Shown: piece by piece, positions 31,111-44,625 of the stretch
Layout: the number at the start of each line of letters is the position of its first letter
How positions within the stretch are numbered: the stretch's first letter is position 1
Assembly: GCA_030737835.1 (NCBI GenBank)
Contig: CM060849.1
Coordinates: forward strand, 6,014,001-6,078,000
Length of the DNA: 64,000 nucleotides
Direction: 5' to 3'
Source: Acorus gramineus
Taxonomy: Eukaryota > Streptophyta > Magnoliopsida > Acorales > Acoraceae
The notes under the pieces: generated by a model
The model's database searches: none
Seen by the model: the letters and a program-made list of their open reading frames with translations, nothing else
What the model was told of the DNA's origin: nothing
Translations under genes and position numbers: made by a program

Positions 31111-32670
31111 ATGCCTCCTCGCAGAGGAATGCGTGGACGTGGTCCCTCTCGACCTTTGGAGGTTCCCGGACCTACTAGAGGTGAGGATGCTACTAGAGAG
31201 TCCTCGGCTATGGGGCCAGGACTGGCACAGGAGCCTCCTGCATGGGAGCGTGCTTACGCTCGGATAGCAGATTTGGTGGAGACTCAGACCAGAGCATTAG
31301 AGGCCCAGACGAGGGCGTTAGCTGAGCAGGCTAGAGAGATTCAGGAGCTGAGGGTGGCCCGTGAGGCAGTTCCACAGGTCCCCTTGGTGGCAGATCCACC
31401 TGTGGTGCCCGACGTACCCCCTGCTCCCATGGTGATTCCAGCGGTGAGAGTTCAGGATCCCCTGGAGAGGGAGGTGGAGCTAGAGGCTGCAGCGCGAGTG
31501 CACCAGAGTGGCCTCACTGCCTTTCTGAAGCTCCACCCTCCCGAGTTCCATGGACAGACGGCGGATCCCCTTGCCCCTGAGAGATGGTTGATGGAGGTGG
31601 ACAAGATCTTCTCGACCATGCACTGCACCGATCGCCAGCGTGTCTCCCTGGCCACCTTCATGCTGAAGGATAGCGCCGCAGATTGGTGGGCTACCCGATC
31701 GGTGGACATTCCAGAGGGAGTGGAGCGGCTTTTGTGGGCGGGGTTCCGGAAGTATTTCCTGGAGGAGTACTTCCCGTTTTTGACACGACAGATCGTGATG
31801 CGGGAGTTTGAGCAGCTGACGCAGGGCTCCATGTCAGTCACGGACTACTCCACGCGCTTCACGAGGCTTTCCAGGTTCGCCCCAGCCTTGGTGATGGATG
31901 AGGAGACGCGGTGCCGTCGATTCGAGATGGGTCTCATCAGCACCATTCGGGTGCATGTCTCTTCCCAGGCGTTTACGAGGTACTCGGACTTGGTGTCTCG
32001 GGCGAAGACAGTCGAGCGAGACCTCGGGGCCTCCATGGGGGTTCCAACCCCTTCGGTAGAGCAGAGACCTCCCAGGAGCCAGGACCAGGGACAGCGCAGG
32101 AGGAAGCGGCCCCGCTTTGATCAGTCAGCGGCTGCCGCTATTCTAGTTGATGTGGTGCCAGTGCGAGGTCCAGCACCCATTGCGGCAGTACCAGTCCAGT
32201 CCATGCAGCCGGAGAGGCGGCGCTGTTATCACTGTCAGCGCATCGGGCATATTTTATATAATTGCCCTGATGCTGGCCGACCCCGCGTGCTGCCTCCGCC
32301 GCAGCAGCAGCAGCTACAGCAGCAGCCGTACCAGCAGCAGCAGCCTCAGCGTCAGCAGCAGCAGCAGCCTCAGCGCCAGCAGCAGCAGCAGCCTCAGCGT
32401 CAGCAGCAGCAGCAACAGGGTGGCGGTGTTGACCAGAGGAGGCAGCCAGTGCAGCCTGCGAGGCGTGCCCCTACTCTCCTCAGCCGCAGTTTGTTCAGGG
32501 CAGAGTTGCAGCACTTTCGGCCGAGGAGGCGCAGGCTTCAGGTAGCGTGGTCCGAGGTATTGTTCAGATCTCCCAGCTCCCTGCATATGTGTTATTTGAT
32601 TCCGGAGCCACGCACTCGTTCGTGTCTCCCGCTTTCACGAGACGGATGGGCGTGGCGTCCGCCCCTTTAG
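31111..32670 (+). pseudogene. gag: Ty3/gypsy Gag of element A (frame lost near its end)
   Basis: ATG 31111 follows the leader; residues 1-20 are basic (MPPRRGMRGR). Residues about 50-85 are heptad-like. The Retrotrans_gag domain spans about 140-305 (FHGQTADPLAPERWLMEVD, AADWW, F-EYFP, ARFEQL-like EFEQLTQG). A CCHC knuckle has C372, C375, H380 and C385. Residues 398-436 are a glutamine-rich run from CAG/CAA with three QQQQPQRQ units. Around 32460 the true frame moves to the one carrying protease, so the last ~70 residues of this open frame are out of phase. In this lineage gag and pol are usually one open frame, so this is probably a small indel, although programmed frameshifting is not excluded. 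Confidence 0.9.
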
Positions 32671-35600
32671 ATGTTATCCTGGAGATATCATTGCCCGTCG
32701 GAGACCGCATTCTCCTCTGTTCTGTGTAACGAGGGTGTACCGTGGTGATTGCGGAGCATGAGTTTCCAGTGGAGTTGGTAGAGCTCGCTATGACGGACTT
32801 CGATGCCATCCTGGGAATGGATTGGCTTTCAGCTAGTCACGCCAGCATCGACTGTTTTGCCAGGTCGGTTTTTTTCCACCTTCCGGGTTGGAGGTCCTTC
32901 CAGTTCGTGGGCGATCGTGACGTAGCCCCTTTGGGGTTCGTGTCGTCCATCCAGGCGTGGAGACTCCTTCAGGGAGAATGCGAGGGCTTTCTGGCGTACA
33001 TTGCTCAGGAGGACGCACCACTGCGGGCAGATATCAGTCAGACTCCGGTCGTGGCAGAATATCCTGAGGTTTTCCCCGATGATCTTTCGGGATTACCGCC
33101 GGATCGCGCGATCGAGTTTGAGATTAATCTGATTCCGGGGACCGAGCCGATTTCGAGAGCTCCGTACCGGATGGCCCCAGCAGAGCTGAAGGTGCTCAAG
33201 GAGCAGTTGGAGGAGTTGCTAGAGAAGGGCTTCGCACGTCCGAGTGTTTCTCCGTGGGGAGCCCCTGTTCTGTTCGTCCGGAAGAAGGACGGTTCGCTGC
33301 GGCTTTGTATCGATTACAGGCAGCTGAATAAGCGGACAGTGAAGAATAAGTACCCCTTGCCGTGGATTGACGATCTGTTTGACCAGCTCCAGGGAGCGTG
33401 TGTCTTTTCTAAGATCGATCTCCGTTCGAGCTACTATCAGCTGAAGATTCAGGAGTCAGACATTTTGAAGACGGCCTTTCGTACCCGTTATGGGCACTAC
33501 GAGTTCAGAGTACTGCCGTTTGGGTTGACGAATGCACCGGCGGCCTTCATGGATCTGATGAACCGGGTGTTTCGGCCCTTCCTCGACTCCTTCGTAGTAG
33601 TCTTCATCGATGATATTCTAGTGTACTCGAGGAGTCTTGAGGAGCACGCTCACCATCTCCGCACTGTCTTGGAGACTTTGGCCCGACATCAGTTGTTCGC
33701 CAAGTTCAGTAAGTGCGAGTTTTGGTTGGAGCGTATGGCCTTTCTGGGCCACGTGATTTCCGGCGAGGGCATATCTGTGGACCCGGACAAGACGCTCGCC
33801 GTGTCGAATTGGCGTCGACCGTCGAACCCCACAGAGATTCGGAGCTTCCTGGGCTTGGCGGGTTATTACAGGAGGTTTGTCGAGGGTTTCTCGAAGATAG
33901 CTGTTCCTCTTACCTGCCTCACTCAGAAGGATGTCCGGTTCGAGTGGTCCCCAGCTTGCGAGGAGAGCTTCCTGGAGTTGAAGCGAAGGCTCACCTCAGC
34001 GCCAGTTCTTACCCTTCCGTCTGGGAGTGGTGGGTTCGCAGTTTACTCCGATGCATCGCGGTTGGATGTGGGTTGCGTCCTGATGCAGCACGGTAAGGTT
34101 GTGGCTTACGCGTCGCGTCAGTTGAAGCCCCATGAGCAGAATTACCCCACCCACGACTTAGAGTTGGCAGCGATCATCTTTGCGCTGAAGATGTGGAGGC
34201 ACTACCTCTATGGCGAGGAGTTCGAGCTCTTTACTGATCATAAGAGCTTGACTTATTTGCAGTCCCAGCCGGAGCTCAACATGCGTCAGAGACGTTGGGT
34301 CGAGTTTCTGAAGGACTATGATTGTGACATCGCTTACCATCCGGGTAAGGCGAATGCTCTCAGCAGGCAGCCCTTGGGCATGGCCGCCCACATGGCTGTA
34401 CGTCGTTGGAGGCTTTTGGAGGAGGCTCTTGCTGGATCAGTGTTCAAGAGACTCCTACGGGTGGCTTTTTGGCCAGGCTAGTGGTGCAGCCCGTTCTTCT
34501 CGACGAGATCCGCACGGCACAATGGCAGGATCCTCACTTTCTAGTCCTCTCTAAAGGCGTCGCCCGGGGTGAGCGTCCGGACTACCAGATTCGCGAGGAC
34601 GGGATCCTGTGGTTCAGAGGTCGAGTATGCATTCCTGACGACGCAGAGCTGAAGCAGAAGATCTTGGACGAGGCCCATCGTTTGAGGTACACAGTGCATC
34701 CTGGTGGCACGAAGATGTACAGGGGCCTTCGTCGTGGCTACTGGTGGCGCGGGATGAAGACGGATATTGCCCGTTTCGTTGCCCGTTGCTTGGTATGCCA
34801 GCAGGTGAAGTCGGAGCATCAGCGTCCTGCGGGGAAGCTGCAGTCCATTGAGATTCCTCAGTGGAAGTGGGAGCAGATCACCATGGACTTCGTTTCGGGT
34901 TTGCCGAGGTCACGTTCGGGTCGCGATGCCATCTGGGTAATCGTCGACCGACTGACGAAGTCCGCTCATTTCCTCCCCATCCGACTCACCGATTCTCTGG
35001 ACACCCTGGCGCAGTTGTTTGTCTCCGAGATTGTTCGTCTCCATGGCACTCCCGTCAGCATCATTTCTGATCGAGACGCACGATTTACTTCGAGGTTCTG
35101 GCGTAGCCTCCAGCACGCCCTTGGTACGAACCTCCACTTCAGTACAGCGTTTCATCCGCAGACGGACGGCCAGTCGGAGAGGACGATTCAGACCCTAGAG
35201 GACATGCTGCGAGCTTGCGTTCTCGATTTTGGGGGCAGTTGGGAGAGGCATCTTCCGTTGGTGGAGTTTGCCTACAACAACAGCTACCACTCGAGTATCA
35301 GGATGGCTCCATACGAGGCGCTCTATGGCCGCAGCTGCAGGTCCCCCTTGTGTTGGGACGAGGTCGGAGAGCGCCAGTTGGAGGGACCAGAGATCATCCA
35401 CCAGACCTCAGAGATGGTCAAGACGATTCGCGAGCGTATCCGAGTCGCTCAGAGCCGTCAGAAGAGCTACGCCGACCGTCGTCGCCGTGAGCTCGTCTTC
35501 GAGGTTGGTGACCATGTCTTCCTGAAGGTGTCCCCGATGAAGGGCATCTTCCGTTTCGGCGTGCGGGGCAAGCTGAGTCCGCGTTTCATTGGGCCGTTCC

Positions 35601-35925
35601 TCATCCTCGAGCGAGTTGGGGAGGTGGCCTATCGCATCGCTTGCCCCCGCAGTTGGCTCAGGCCCATGACGTCTTCCATGTCTCGCAGCTGAGGCGTTAC
35701 GTCCACGATCCTGCTCACGTCATCCCGTTCGAGCCGCTCGTCTTCGAGCCGGACTTGTCATTCGTCGAGCAGCCGATCGAGATCCTGGACCGTCGCGAGA
35801 AGAGGCTCCGCACCAAGACCGTCCAGTTGGTCAAGGTGCGATGGCAGCACCGTTCCGGTGCCGAGGCCACTTGGGAGCTCGAGGACGCCATGCGTGACGC
35901 GTATCCGCATCTTTTCCCTTCCTAG
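32470..35925 (+). pseudogene. pol: Ty3/gypsy pol of element A: protease, RT, RNase H, integrase, chromodomain
   Basis: Protease active site DSGATHSF is near 32600 and ILGMDW near 32810. In-frame TAA at 32727-32729. Reverse transcriptase has [19 protein letters not shown], then catalytic FIDD at 33603-33614. RNase H has VYSDAS near 34045, and the tether reads [11 protein letters not shown], lacking the usual four residues. A frameshift near 34440 leads to integrase: zinc-finger C residues in CLVCQQ (about 34790), then D at 34886, D at 35069 and E at 35177 (second pair spaced 35 residues, as in DD35E). A second frameshift near 35640 leads to the C-terminal chromodomain (35770-35925, EQPIEILDRREKRLR). 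All domains are present. The breaks make it inactive, but they are few. Confidence 0.94.
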
Positions 35926-35960
35926 ATGTTTTTGTATTTATTTTGAGGACAAAATTTCCT

Positions 35961-35972
35961 AAGGGGGAAGAA
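35961..35972 (+). promoter_or_regulatory. Polypurine tract of element A
   Basis: AAGGGGGAAGAA directly before the 3' LTR start; primes plus-strand synthesis. Confidence 0.93.
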
Positions 35973-38619
35973 TGTTATATATGTGTCACTTTTTGCCTTC
36001 TGGTCACCATTGGAGCATTCTGGCAGTTTTTCAACTTTTTCTTTTTCGATCGGAACCGCTAAAATTTTAGACTTTTGGCTATCATCATGAGCTTGAGAAC
36101 TCCGATTGAAAATCTAACTGCATATTATGTGTCCTGGTGCCATTTCAAGCCACTCACGAAAATTTCATCGAATTCCGGTAACGTTTCAGAATTTCGCAGT
36201 TCCGAATCGTATCCGGGTTTTGACCAAGCGAAAAGTCATTGGGAGACTTGACCAAGTCAAGTTTGACCCTTGACTTGGTCAAAATCTTTTGTTTTCTAGT
36301 GTGGTTGGGTTGACTAGGGTCAAAGATCAACTAAACCTAACTTAACCTAATTATTTCTAAGTGTAAGTGGTGTGTGTGTGTGTGAGTGGTGTGTGTGGTG
36401 TGGCCCCTTTAAGTCCACGCCCACCAATAGGAACCCCTCCCTATTCATCATCTCTCCTCTCTCAAGCTCTCTCATCTTCTCTCTTTTTCCCACTTTTGAT
36501 CTAGTAGAGGTGGTTAAAAAGAAAAGCCATTGAAGGAGAAAAGGAAGGTATTGTCCCGATCTATCTTTCCATGGTCTCGGATTTCCATTTCCCCTTGTGA
36601 GACCTCCTCTCATGGCACCTTTTCTCCTCTGTTTTCAGCCCCTCTTAGGCTGAGAAGAGGTCTTGGTAGTGGTGGCTTTGGTGGTGGCAAATCGGTGCGC
36701 GAAGAGCACCCGAAGATCCCTCCTTTCCTTTCCTCCCTTGGGTAAGCTTTCTCTCCCCTATTTCTTGTTTAGATGGTTGTTTAGGAGGTGAAATGGGGTA
36801 TGCAAGGTGTGCATGAGTGTTTGGGGTGTGGGAGGGCTGAGGGAGGTGGTGGGGTTGGCTCGGGCGCGCGTGCGGGGTCATCCGCGCGCGTGCGCGCGAG
36901 TCTGCGCGCGCAGGCAGAGCAGGCGCGCGCAGTCGGGGGCGCGGGGCGAGTGCGCGCGTACGCGCGGGCGTGCGAGCGGAGCGCTCCGTAGGGGCGCAGT
37001 GCGTGCGGTGCGCAGGGGTGCGCGCGGGGTGCTGCGCAGGGGCGCAGTACGCGCGGGTAGGCGCAGGGCTGGACGAGCGGGCGCGCGCGAGCGTGCGCAC
37101 GAGCGTGCGGCGTGTCTGGGCGAGCGGGCAGAGGCGCGGCAGTGCGCCCGGGGCGCGGGGGTGCGCGCGTGCGTGCGCACCCTTGCGGGTGGCCGTGCTC
37201 ATGGCTGCCCGGGGTGCGGGAATGTGTCGGGGCACTCGGACTCGCGTGCGTACGGGCCCGTATGCATGCTTGTCCGAGTGTTGGGTATTTCTAGCGTATT
37301 TCTTGTGTATTTGTGTATTTTACTCACCATTTTGGTTTCCCATGTCTTGCAGATCTTGACGAGCGGTCACGCGACGACCCGGGTATTGGTGAGTGGGACA
37401 ATCCAACCCAGTAGGGAGGCGTTCGATGCACGTAGTCGTGCATTGCCCTCCCCTGGGGCACCATAATTGCGTATTAATTTGTAATAATTGTAATCTGTGC
37501 TATGCATGTCATTATGTTGTATCCATGCCACCTTAGGCTTTGCATGCTAGGAATATGCACCCTTATGTTATGGATAGAGGCCTATACATCGGGATACCAT
37601 GTTTCCATGCTAGGAAAGCCTCGACCTATGCATGCTTCCCATTTAGTTTAATTTATTTAAATCAAATGCGAGCTTATGATTATTAGCATGCCTTAGAGAA
37701 TATTATAACCGTGTTGTTATAATATGTCTCCCTGCATCTTAGTTATGCGCCCTGGAGGAATTCTGAAGAATTCATGACATTAGTAGAGTTGCAATCGGTG
37801 TCAGCGGATCCAAGTGGATCGTATCCGTGTGGGTAGGCTGTTTCTCTTCCCTTCATTGGATCCGTGTAGGGACTCCTCAGCGTTAGACAGGCCGTCCTGA
37901 CAGAGGGCTCCCATCAGTAGGTACCTCCTGATTGTGTTTCGGACTGTGTTGAATCGTGGGAGTAGACCAGGCGAGCTACGGAGTGGAGGAGAGGCTATCG
38001 GTGGACCAAGGGTGATTAACAGCCTAGTCAGTCCCAAAAGACCATGTCACCAGTTTGAGGGTGAGGGTGAGGGTGTGGTGGGTCGGCGATGTAGCGACCC
38101 ATTGGATTGTGTAGTTATTGCCACTTAGGGCTATAAATAATCTGAGGTTAATATGAATTGTGATGCATGGGTTGTGCTATTCACTGAGCGTGTGGCTCAC
38201 CCCTCGCATATATTTTTCTGCAGTGATATCTGAGTCGGATCTGGAGGAGGAGCTCCCCGAGGCACATCAGCAGTAGCGGAGCAGCGTCACGTTCTGCGTG
38301 TGAGAGGCCATCAGCATCCCCCTTTGATTGTATGTATTGGATCCCGTGCTTGGGCACATGTTTGTATTACATTTGGATGTCGTTGTATATATTGGCTCTC
38401 ACAGGACAGTTGATTATGTATCGAGTCTGTAGTATGTCTTTGAATTACAGATTCACTCTTTTAGCTTCCGCTATTTGTGTATATATTATGTCAGCCTCTT
38501 TGTTGTCTGTGTTGTCAGTGTTGATATTGTTTAGAGTATATTATTGACCTCTTGTATAGACTGCTGATATCATATATACCATTGCCACGCCTCGGGGACG
38601 GCCGCCCTGGGGCGTGACA
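35973..38619 (+). repeat. 3' LTR-A of gypsy element A
   Basis: Same layout as the 5' LTR, including W-boxes (36215-36330), GC-rich block (36855-37280), exon-like segments (37353-37388 and 38224-38276) and one hairpin module. The acidic frame here reads VISESDLEEELPEAHQQ-stop. The end GGGGCGTGACA is followed by ACTGC, the TSD. Confidence 0.94.
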
Positions 38620-38624
38620 ACTGC

Positions 38625-39491
38625 CTTGCAAAATTTATGTAGACAAGGCTTGATGTTGTGACAAGGATTAGAGGAGACTTTGTTAATCTGGAACAGAAAT
38701 TAGAGAAAGTTACAAGACTGAAAAAGAAGGGACAGAGCCACTCTCTCCATATATAAAGAATAAACGTCAAAACAATCTCATCTTCATTCTTCTGTAGCCA
38801 TCAAATTCATTAGAGATAATCTACTTTGTGTTAATTCAATTTAAATTCTCCAAATTACACAACCACCACATGAAATGCAAACCAATTAACCCAGAAAGAG
38901 AGCAAACAGTGATCAAATTAGGCAGAGTCTAGTTGTAAAATTGTGCAGAGTAGTTGTAAAATCCTAAACCCATTCAACAACTTACATGCATTAACCAAAT
39001 AAATGAGCTTTTAAGAAAAATCTACTTGCATTTTATGTTGAGGTAACATGATTTTATCCACTAAGTTACATTCACCTTGTTCAAAACTCGGCCACTGTTG
39101 ACCAAGGATAGTGCATTGTGCTTACTTTCAATGTATATGGCCTAAATAACCAACAATTTTTTGAAATAGTGTATTGGTAATTATGAAGTCACTTGGTTCT
39201 ATAGATTTCATGTATGCAGATATTTTCTATAGTGAAACTCCATATATGAAAACTTGAAACTGACATCCACCATTATGCGGATTGAATCTTTATCTCCAAA
39301 ATCCAAAAGGCTGCATCTACTTCCTAATAATAACGCATACTCGATACGATGGTTATACCAAAGGTTTAATTTTCTCCATGATCACTTAATACATCTATTG
39401 CTGTGCTAATTTTGAAATTCTACCATGTACCATGCATCCTTTCATCATTTTAATAGAATCCATCAACTTTTTTCCTCTAAAAAAATTTAAA
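38625..39491 (+). repeat. Left TIR of the Mutator-like element, inner part
   Basis: CTTGCAAAATTTATGTAGAC... is the inverse match of 45948-46820 and continues the arm interrupted by gypsy element A. The match stops after TCTAAAAAAATTTAAA. Confidence 0.88.
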
Positions 39492-39623
39492 GCCAAATCG
39501 AGGTCAGTATAAAATGATGATGGAGTAGAACTTCAAGCCCAGAGAACATTAGGTCAGTCAAATGGCAGGAAGAATATTGAGATCATGTGTGGTTTTGCAT
39601 AATGTTTGAATGATGGTCCTATT

Positions 39624-40325
39624 GAAGTGTGCAACATAGCGAAAGATATGTTGGTTGAATTGCAGAAAATCAAGGCCTCGCACACTACAAATGGCAGTAA
39701 CAACCCACCACAATGTTTGGGCACGTAAGATCCTTCGATTGTGAATGCTCATCCCCCGAATATTTCAAAACCTAAAGGTAATGGAAAAAGATTGAAGGGG
39801 GGAAAGAAATAGCGATGGAAGAGATGGGTAAGAGAAGAACTTACAGTGTATGCGGTAAAAAAGATAAACACAATGCACATACTTGTCCCAAATTGAAAGA
39901 AATGTAAGTTTAGAATCCTTTGTAAGATAACATTAATTTATTACATATTTTCTTAGTAATATATGATAATTTGTGATTATTTCAGGTTATCACAAAATAC
40001 TGAAGATAATTCCATTTCATTGAATGAAACTCCAGCTTCAAACATTTGCACGTACAGGCGCATGGTAAACAATTTTATCAATGTTGAAGTCCATTTGGCA
40101 TTTGTTCTCTGAGTGTTATTTAATACTTGCTTCAATTTTCATCATTGTAGGCTATAGATAATGAACGGCAGAATACATCTCGGAGGCTAAGCTTTGATAT
40201 TAACACTGGTATAGTTATAATGAAAAGCAATATGATGATATCTTATCTTCAATGCACTTCAACATGTAGGTCTTAACATTTATTGTTTTATGTGTAATGC
40301 AGATCATGGGAGTTCAAATATCTAA
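39624..40325 (+). pseudogene. C-terminal exons of a FAR1/FRS-like gene (Mutator transposase lineage)
   Basis: First exon (to 39903): AKDMLVELQKIKAS, then HPPNISKPKGNGKRLKGGK and, after a frame change at the G6 run (about 39797), VCGKKDKHNAHTCPKLKE, a zinc-knuckle tail typical of FAR1-related proteins. A stop at 39726-39728 adds to the damage. Three more short exons splice in frame: 39986-40064 (donor GTAAGT at 39904, acceptor TTTCAG), 40151-40208 (acceptor TTGTAG) and 40303-40325 (acceptor ATGCAG), ending GSSNI-stop. FAR1-like proteins derive from Mutator transposases. The FAR1 DNA-binding, transposase and SWIM parts are missing. Intron structure suggests that a once-functional gene was carried by the element. 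Confidence 0.72.
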
Positions 40326-40689
40326 TAGTAAATGAAAAGGTCCAGAACAACATGAAAACGAGATGTATCTTCTGTGAATTGATGTATATGAAATCGTGTA
40401 ATTATCTTGGTTGATGTAATGTATATCCTTTTGTAATTATGTAGAATAATACTCTAATTTACTCACTATTTAAATGTAACAATATTTTGAATGTGTTTGC
40501 ATACTTATATACAAATCACAGGTTACCTATATTTGTGAAGTGACTCAACTACTTGTAAAACTACTGTTACATAGTTAGATGCAGATACTTGATATTCGGT
40601 GGTCTTCAAAATTTTCTAGGTCCATGATGTAACTATTTACATACTATTGTATCAAGAGTTGATGGAAAATTTGATTACATTACATACTT

Positions 40690-41395
40690 GTGGGATTAAA
40701 GTACATACATACATGCTTTAATTCATTCATTGGTTGAAGCTACCAATCTCACTGGATGTGTCTTCAAATGCAGTTACCTACAAAAAACTCACCAGTTACA
40801 TATATTTGTAAAGTGACTTAAGTACTTGTGGGCTTAAATTACATACATACAAACCTGAATTCACTCATTGACCGAAGCTACCAATCTCACTGGATGTGTC
40901 TTCAGATGCAGTTACCTACATACAAATCACCGGTTACATAAATCGATGAAGTGTCTTAACTACCTATGGGCTTAAATTACATACATACACGCTTGAATTT
41001 ACTCATTGTCCGAAGGCTATCAATATCTCTGGATGTGTTTTAAGACGCAGTTACCCACATACAACTGATTTGTTACATATATTGGTGAATTGACTTAACC
41101 ACCTATAGGCCTATATTGTATGCATACATGCACCAATTTAATCACTGTCCGAAGCTATCAATATCTCTGGATGTGTTTTAAGAAGCAGTTACCTACATAG
41201 AACTCAACAGTTACATATATTGGTAAACTAACTTTACTACATGTGGGATTAAAGTACATACATACATGCTTAATATCTGAAACTATCAATATCTCTTGAT
41301 GTGTTTTCAGATGTAGTTACCTACATACAATCACCGATTACATATATTTGTGAAATAATTTAACTACCTATGAGCTTAAAATACATACATACACG
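40690..41395. repeat. Tandem array of ~130-bp units, left part
   Basis: About five diverged units with the marker TCTCTGGATGTGTTTTAAGA, CAGTTACCTACATACAA and AATTACATACATACACGC. A solo LTR splits the array at 41396; it resumes at 44626. Confidence 0.85.
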
Positions 41396-44300
41396 TGTCA
41401 CGTCCCAGGGCGACCGTCCCCGGGACGCGGCAAGGGTATACATGATATCAGCAGTCAATATAGGAGATCAACAATATACCATAAACAACAGCTAAAAAGA
41501 CAACACAGACAACAAAAGGGCTGACATGATGTATACACAGAAATGCGGAAGCTAAAAAGACTGAATCTGTAAATCAACAACACTTTACAGACTCGATACA
41601 TAATCATATGTCCTGTGAGAGCCAATATATCCACAATACATCCAAATACAATCCATACTAGGTGCCCAAGCACAGAGATATATACATACAATCAAAGGAA
41701 GGATGCTGATGGCCTCAAAACTCGAGGGACGTGGCGCTACTCCGCTACTGGTGTAGTCGCTCGGGAAGCTCCTCCTTCAAGTCCGCCTCGGTAATCACTG
41801 GAGAAAATAATTATGCGAGGGGTGAGCCACACGCTCAGTGAATAGCACAACCCATGCATCACAGTTTATATTAACCACATTTAATCAAGTCACTAGCCTC
41901 AAAATGGCATAAACAACACAAATCCGGGGGTTCGTTACATCGCCGAACCACCATACCCTCACCCTCACCCTCACCCCTCAATAGGTGACAAAGGATGTTG
42001 GGACTTAATAGGCTGATAATCACCCTTACACAATCCAGTGGGTCGCCACATCGCCGGCCCACCATACCCTCACCCTCACCCCTCAATAGGTGACATAGGC
42101 TCTTGGGACTGACTAGGCTGTTGGTCACCCTTGGTCCACCGATAGTCTCTCCCCACTCCGTAGGCCGTTTGGCCACTCCCACATTCAGCATAGTCCTTCT
42201 ACCAAATCAGGAGGTGCCTACTGATGGGAGCCCCTGCACGGGACGACCTTTCTAACGCTGAGGTAGTCTCTACACGGATCCAACGAAGGGAACAGAACAG
42301 CCTATCCATCGCATATGATCCGCTCAGATCCGCTGACGACACATCTCTATAACTCTAATGTCTTGAATTCTTCAGAATTCCTCCAGCGCGCATAACCAAG
42401 ATGCGGGGAAATACATAAGATAATAATGAGGAAAAGAGACCTTGGGAGGGCAACCTGAGGTCCCGATATAGGACATCCCGCCAACCAGACAAGGAACACG
42501 GAGTACCCTAGCCCGGGTCTCAATGTTTACCTCGCAAGGCCCCCTTATATTCCCCAAGGCATGCTAACAATATCACAAGCTTGTATTTAAGTAAATAAAT
42601 CAAACTAATAGGACGCATGCATAGGTCGGGGCTTTCCTAGCATGATAACAAGGTGACAGGATGCACGGCTCATGCACATATCCTAAGGGTGCAAGTCCCT
42701 AACATACAAGTCTAGGGTGGCATGCATTCTACACATTAATCATGCTTACATGGATTACAATATAACAGTTAATATTAACTATGTGCCCCAGGGGAGGACG
42801 GTACACGCCCAAGTGCATGTAGCGCCTCCCAACTGGGTTGGGTTGTCCCACTCACCAGTAACCGGGTCGTCGCGCGACCGTCCGTCAAGATCTGCAAGAC
42901 AAGGTAATCAACCCGGTGAGTAAAATACACAAATACTACAAAATACTCAAAAATACACAAATAAATACCCAACACTCGGGCAAACGTGCATACGGCCCGT
43001 ACGCACGCTAGCCCGAGCACCCCGACTCACTCCCGCACCCCCGGCAACCACCCGCACGGCCACCTGCCTCGGATGCACCGCCGCGCCTCAGCCCGCGCAC
43101 CTAGGCGCACCGCCGGGCCCCTGCCCGCACGCCTGGACATGCAGCCGAGCCACCCGGGTGCATCGCGCGCTCACTGCGCCCCAGCGCAGCAGCCCGCGCG
43201 CACACCGCACGCCCCGCGTGCCCATTGCCTCGCCCCGCGCGCACCTCCGCTGCCCTCGCCTCGCTCCGCGCGCACTCCGCGCGCACCACCGGCTCGCACC
43301 ATCTGTTCGACCAGCCCCGCACCGGTGCACCCGCGCGCACTGGGCCCCAGCGCAGCGCCCCGCACGCGCACCCGCCCGCGCGCATCCGCTGCTCACCTCA
43401 CCGCGCGCACGCCTGCGCCTCTGCCCAGCGCCCCGCGCGCATGCTCCTGCACAGTGCTCAGCGCCCAGCGCCGAGCACCCTCACCCAGCACACCCAGCAC
43501 GCCCAGCACCCAATCACAGCCAGCACGCCCAGCACCCAATCACAGCCAGCACGCCCAGCACCCAATCACAGCCAGCACGCCCACGCCCAGCGCCACCCGA
43601 GCGCATGCCCGCGCGCACGTCCGTGCGCACGCGCGCGCGCGCCCTGCCACTGCACGCCTGAGCGCTGCCTGCTGCGCCTGCCTGCTGCCATCCTGCCCGG
43701 GACAGACCACCACCCTGTCCGAGCACCTCTACCACCAACCACCGGCCACCATTGGCCTCCGACCGCCCCCAACCACCACCGACAGCCACCCACAGCCGCC
43801 GACCACCACCCAACCTCAAAACCACCCTCCTAACAAGCATCTAAGCCAAAAAAAAGAAGGAAAAGGAGCTTACCAAGGGAAGGAAGGGAAGTTCGGTTGC
43901 TCTCCGCGCACCGAAACACCTCCCCAAAGACCTCCACCACCAAGACCTCTTCCCACCTCCGAAAGGGCTCAGATCTGAGGAGAAGAGAGGGCGGGAGAAA
44001 GGGCAAGACACGCCGGAATTCGGATTTGAAACCACCGGGGTGTAGATCGGGACCGGATCTATCCTTTCTATGCTTTGGGTTTTAAGGTTTGGGCACCCTA
44101 GGTGGCTCAAAAGCTTGAAAAAGAGAGAGGGGGAGAGAGAAAATGTGTTGGAGAAGATAATGAATAGTGCTAGGCAACCTTTTTAGCTCACTTAAATAAG
44201 TCAAACCACTTTAATTAGGGTTAACCAAACTTAATTAGGGCTAAGAGAGGTTAGGGGGGGTTTTAAGTGGGTTTGACTTGGGTCAACCCAACCACAAAAA

Positions 44301-44625
44301 AAAAACAAAAAGGGTTGACCAAGTCATGGGCCCACTTTGACCGAGTCAACTCTCCCAATGACTTCTCGCTCGGTCAAAACCCGGATACGCCCCGGAACTG
44401 TGAAATTTCTGAAACGTTCCGGAATTCGATGAAATTTTTGTGAGTGGCTTAAAATGGCACCAAGACACATAATATGCAGTTAGATTTTCAATCGGAGTCC
44501 TCAAACACAGGACGATAGCTAACAGTCCAAAATTTTGCGGTTCCGATCGAAAAACGAAAAAAACTCAAAAACTGTTAAAATGCTCCAATGGTTACCAGCA
44601 GGCAAAAAGTGACACATATATAACA
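41396..44625 (-). mobile_element. Solo LTR-A, antisense
   Basis: Left end TGTCACGTCCCAGGG, right end CACATATATAACA, 3.2 kb. Flanks share TACACG (41390-41395 and 44626-44631), consistent with a 5-bp TSD plus a chance base. It has two hairpin modules, the 120-bp insert (42431-42545), a GC-rich block (42990-43740) with short CCCAGCACCCAATCACAG repeats near 43500-43580, and the W-box cluster (44275-44385). Confidence 0.93.

Larger units (their letters stand above)
28390..38619 (+). mobile_element. Gypsy element A, nearly complete Tekay/Del-like chromovirus
   Basis: Two LTR-A copies flank PBS, gag, protease, reverse transcriptase, RNase H, integrase, chromodomain and polypurine tract, in gypsy order. 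The TSD is ACAGC (28385-28389) and ACTGC (38620-38624), one mismatch. The uninterrupted inverse copy at 46820-46830 has the ACTGC form, so the left copy mutated. The LTRs differ mostly by C/T and G/A changes, a few per hundred bases. Pol is broken by one stop and three frame changes. Confidence 0.95.

Noticed and set aside
32314..32586. Leucine-rich frame opposite gag
   Set aside because: Antisense shadow of the CAG/CAA glutamine run in Gag.
42986..43978. 330-codon open frame
   Set aside because: Antisense of an LTR-A GC block; no domain, not conserved.
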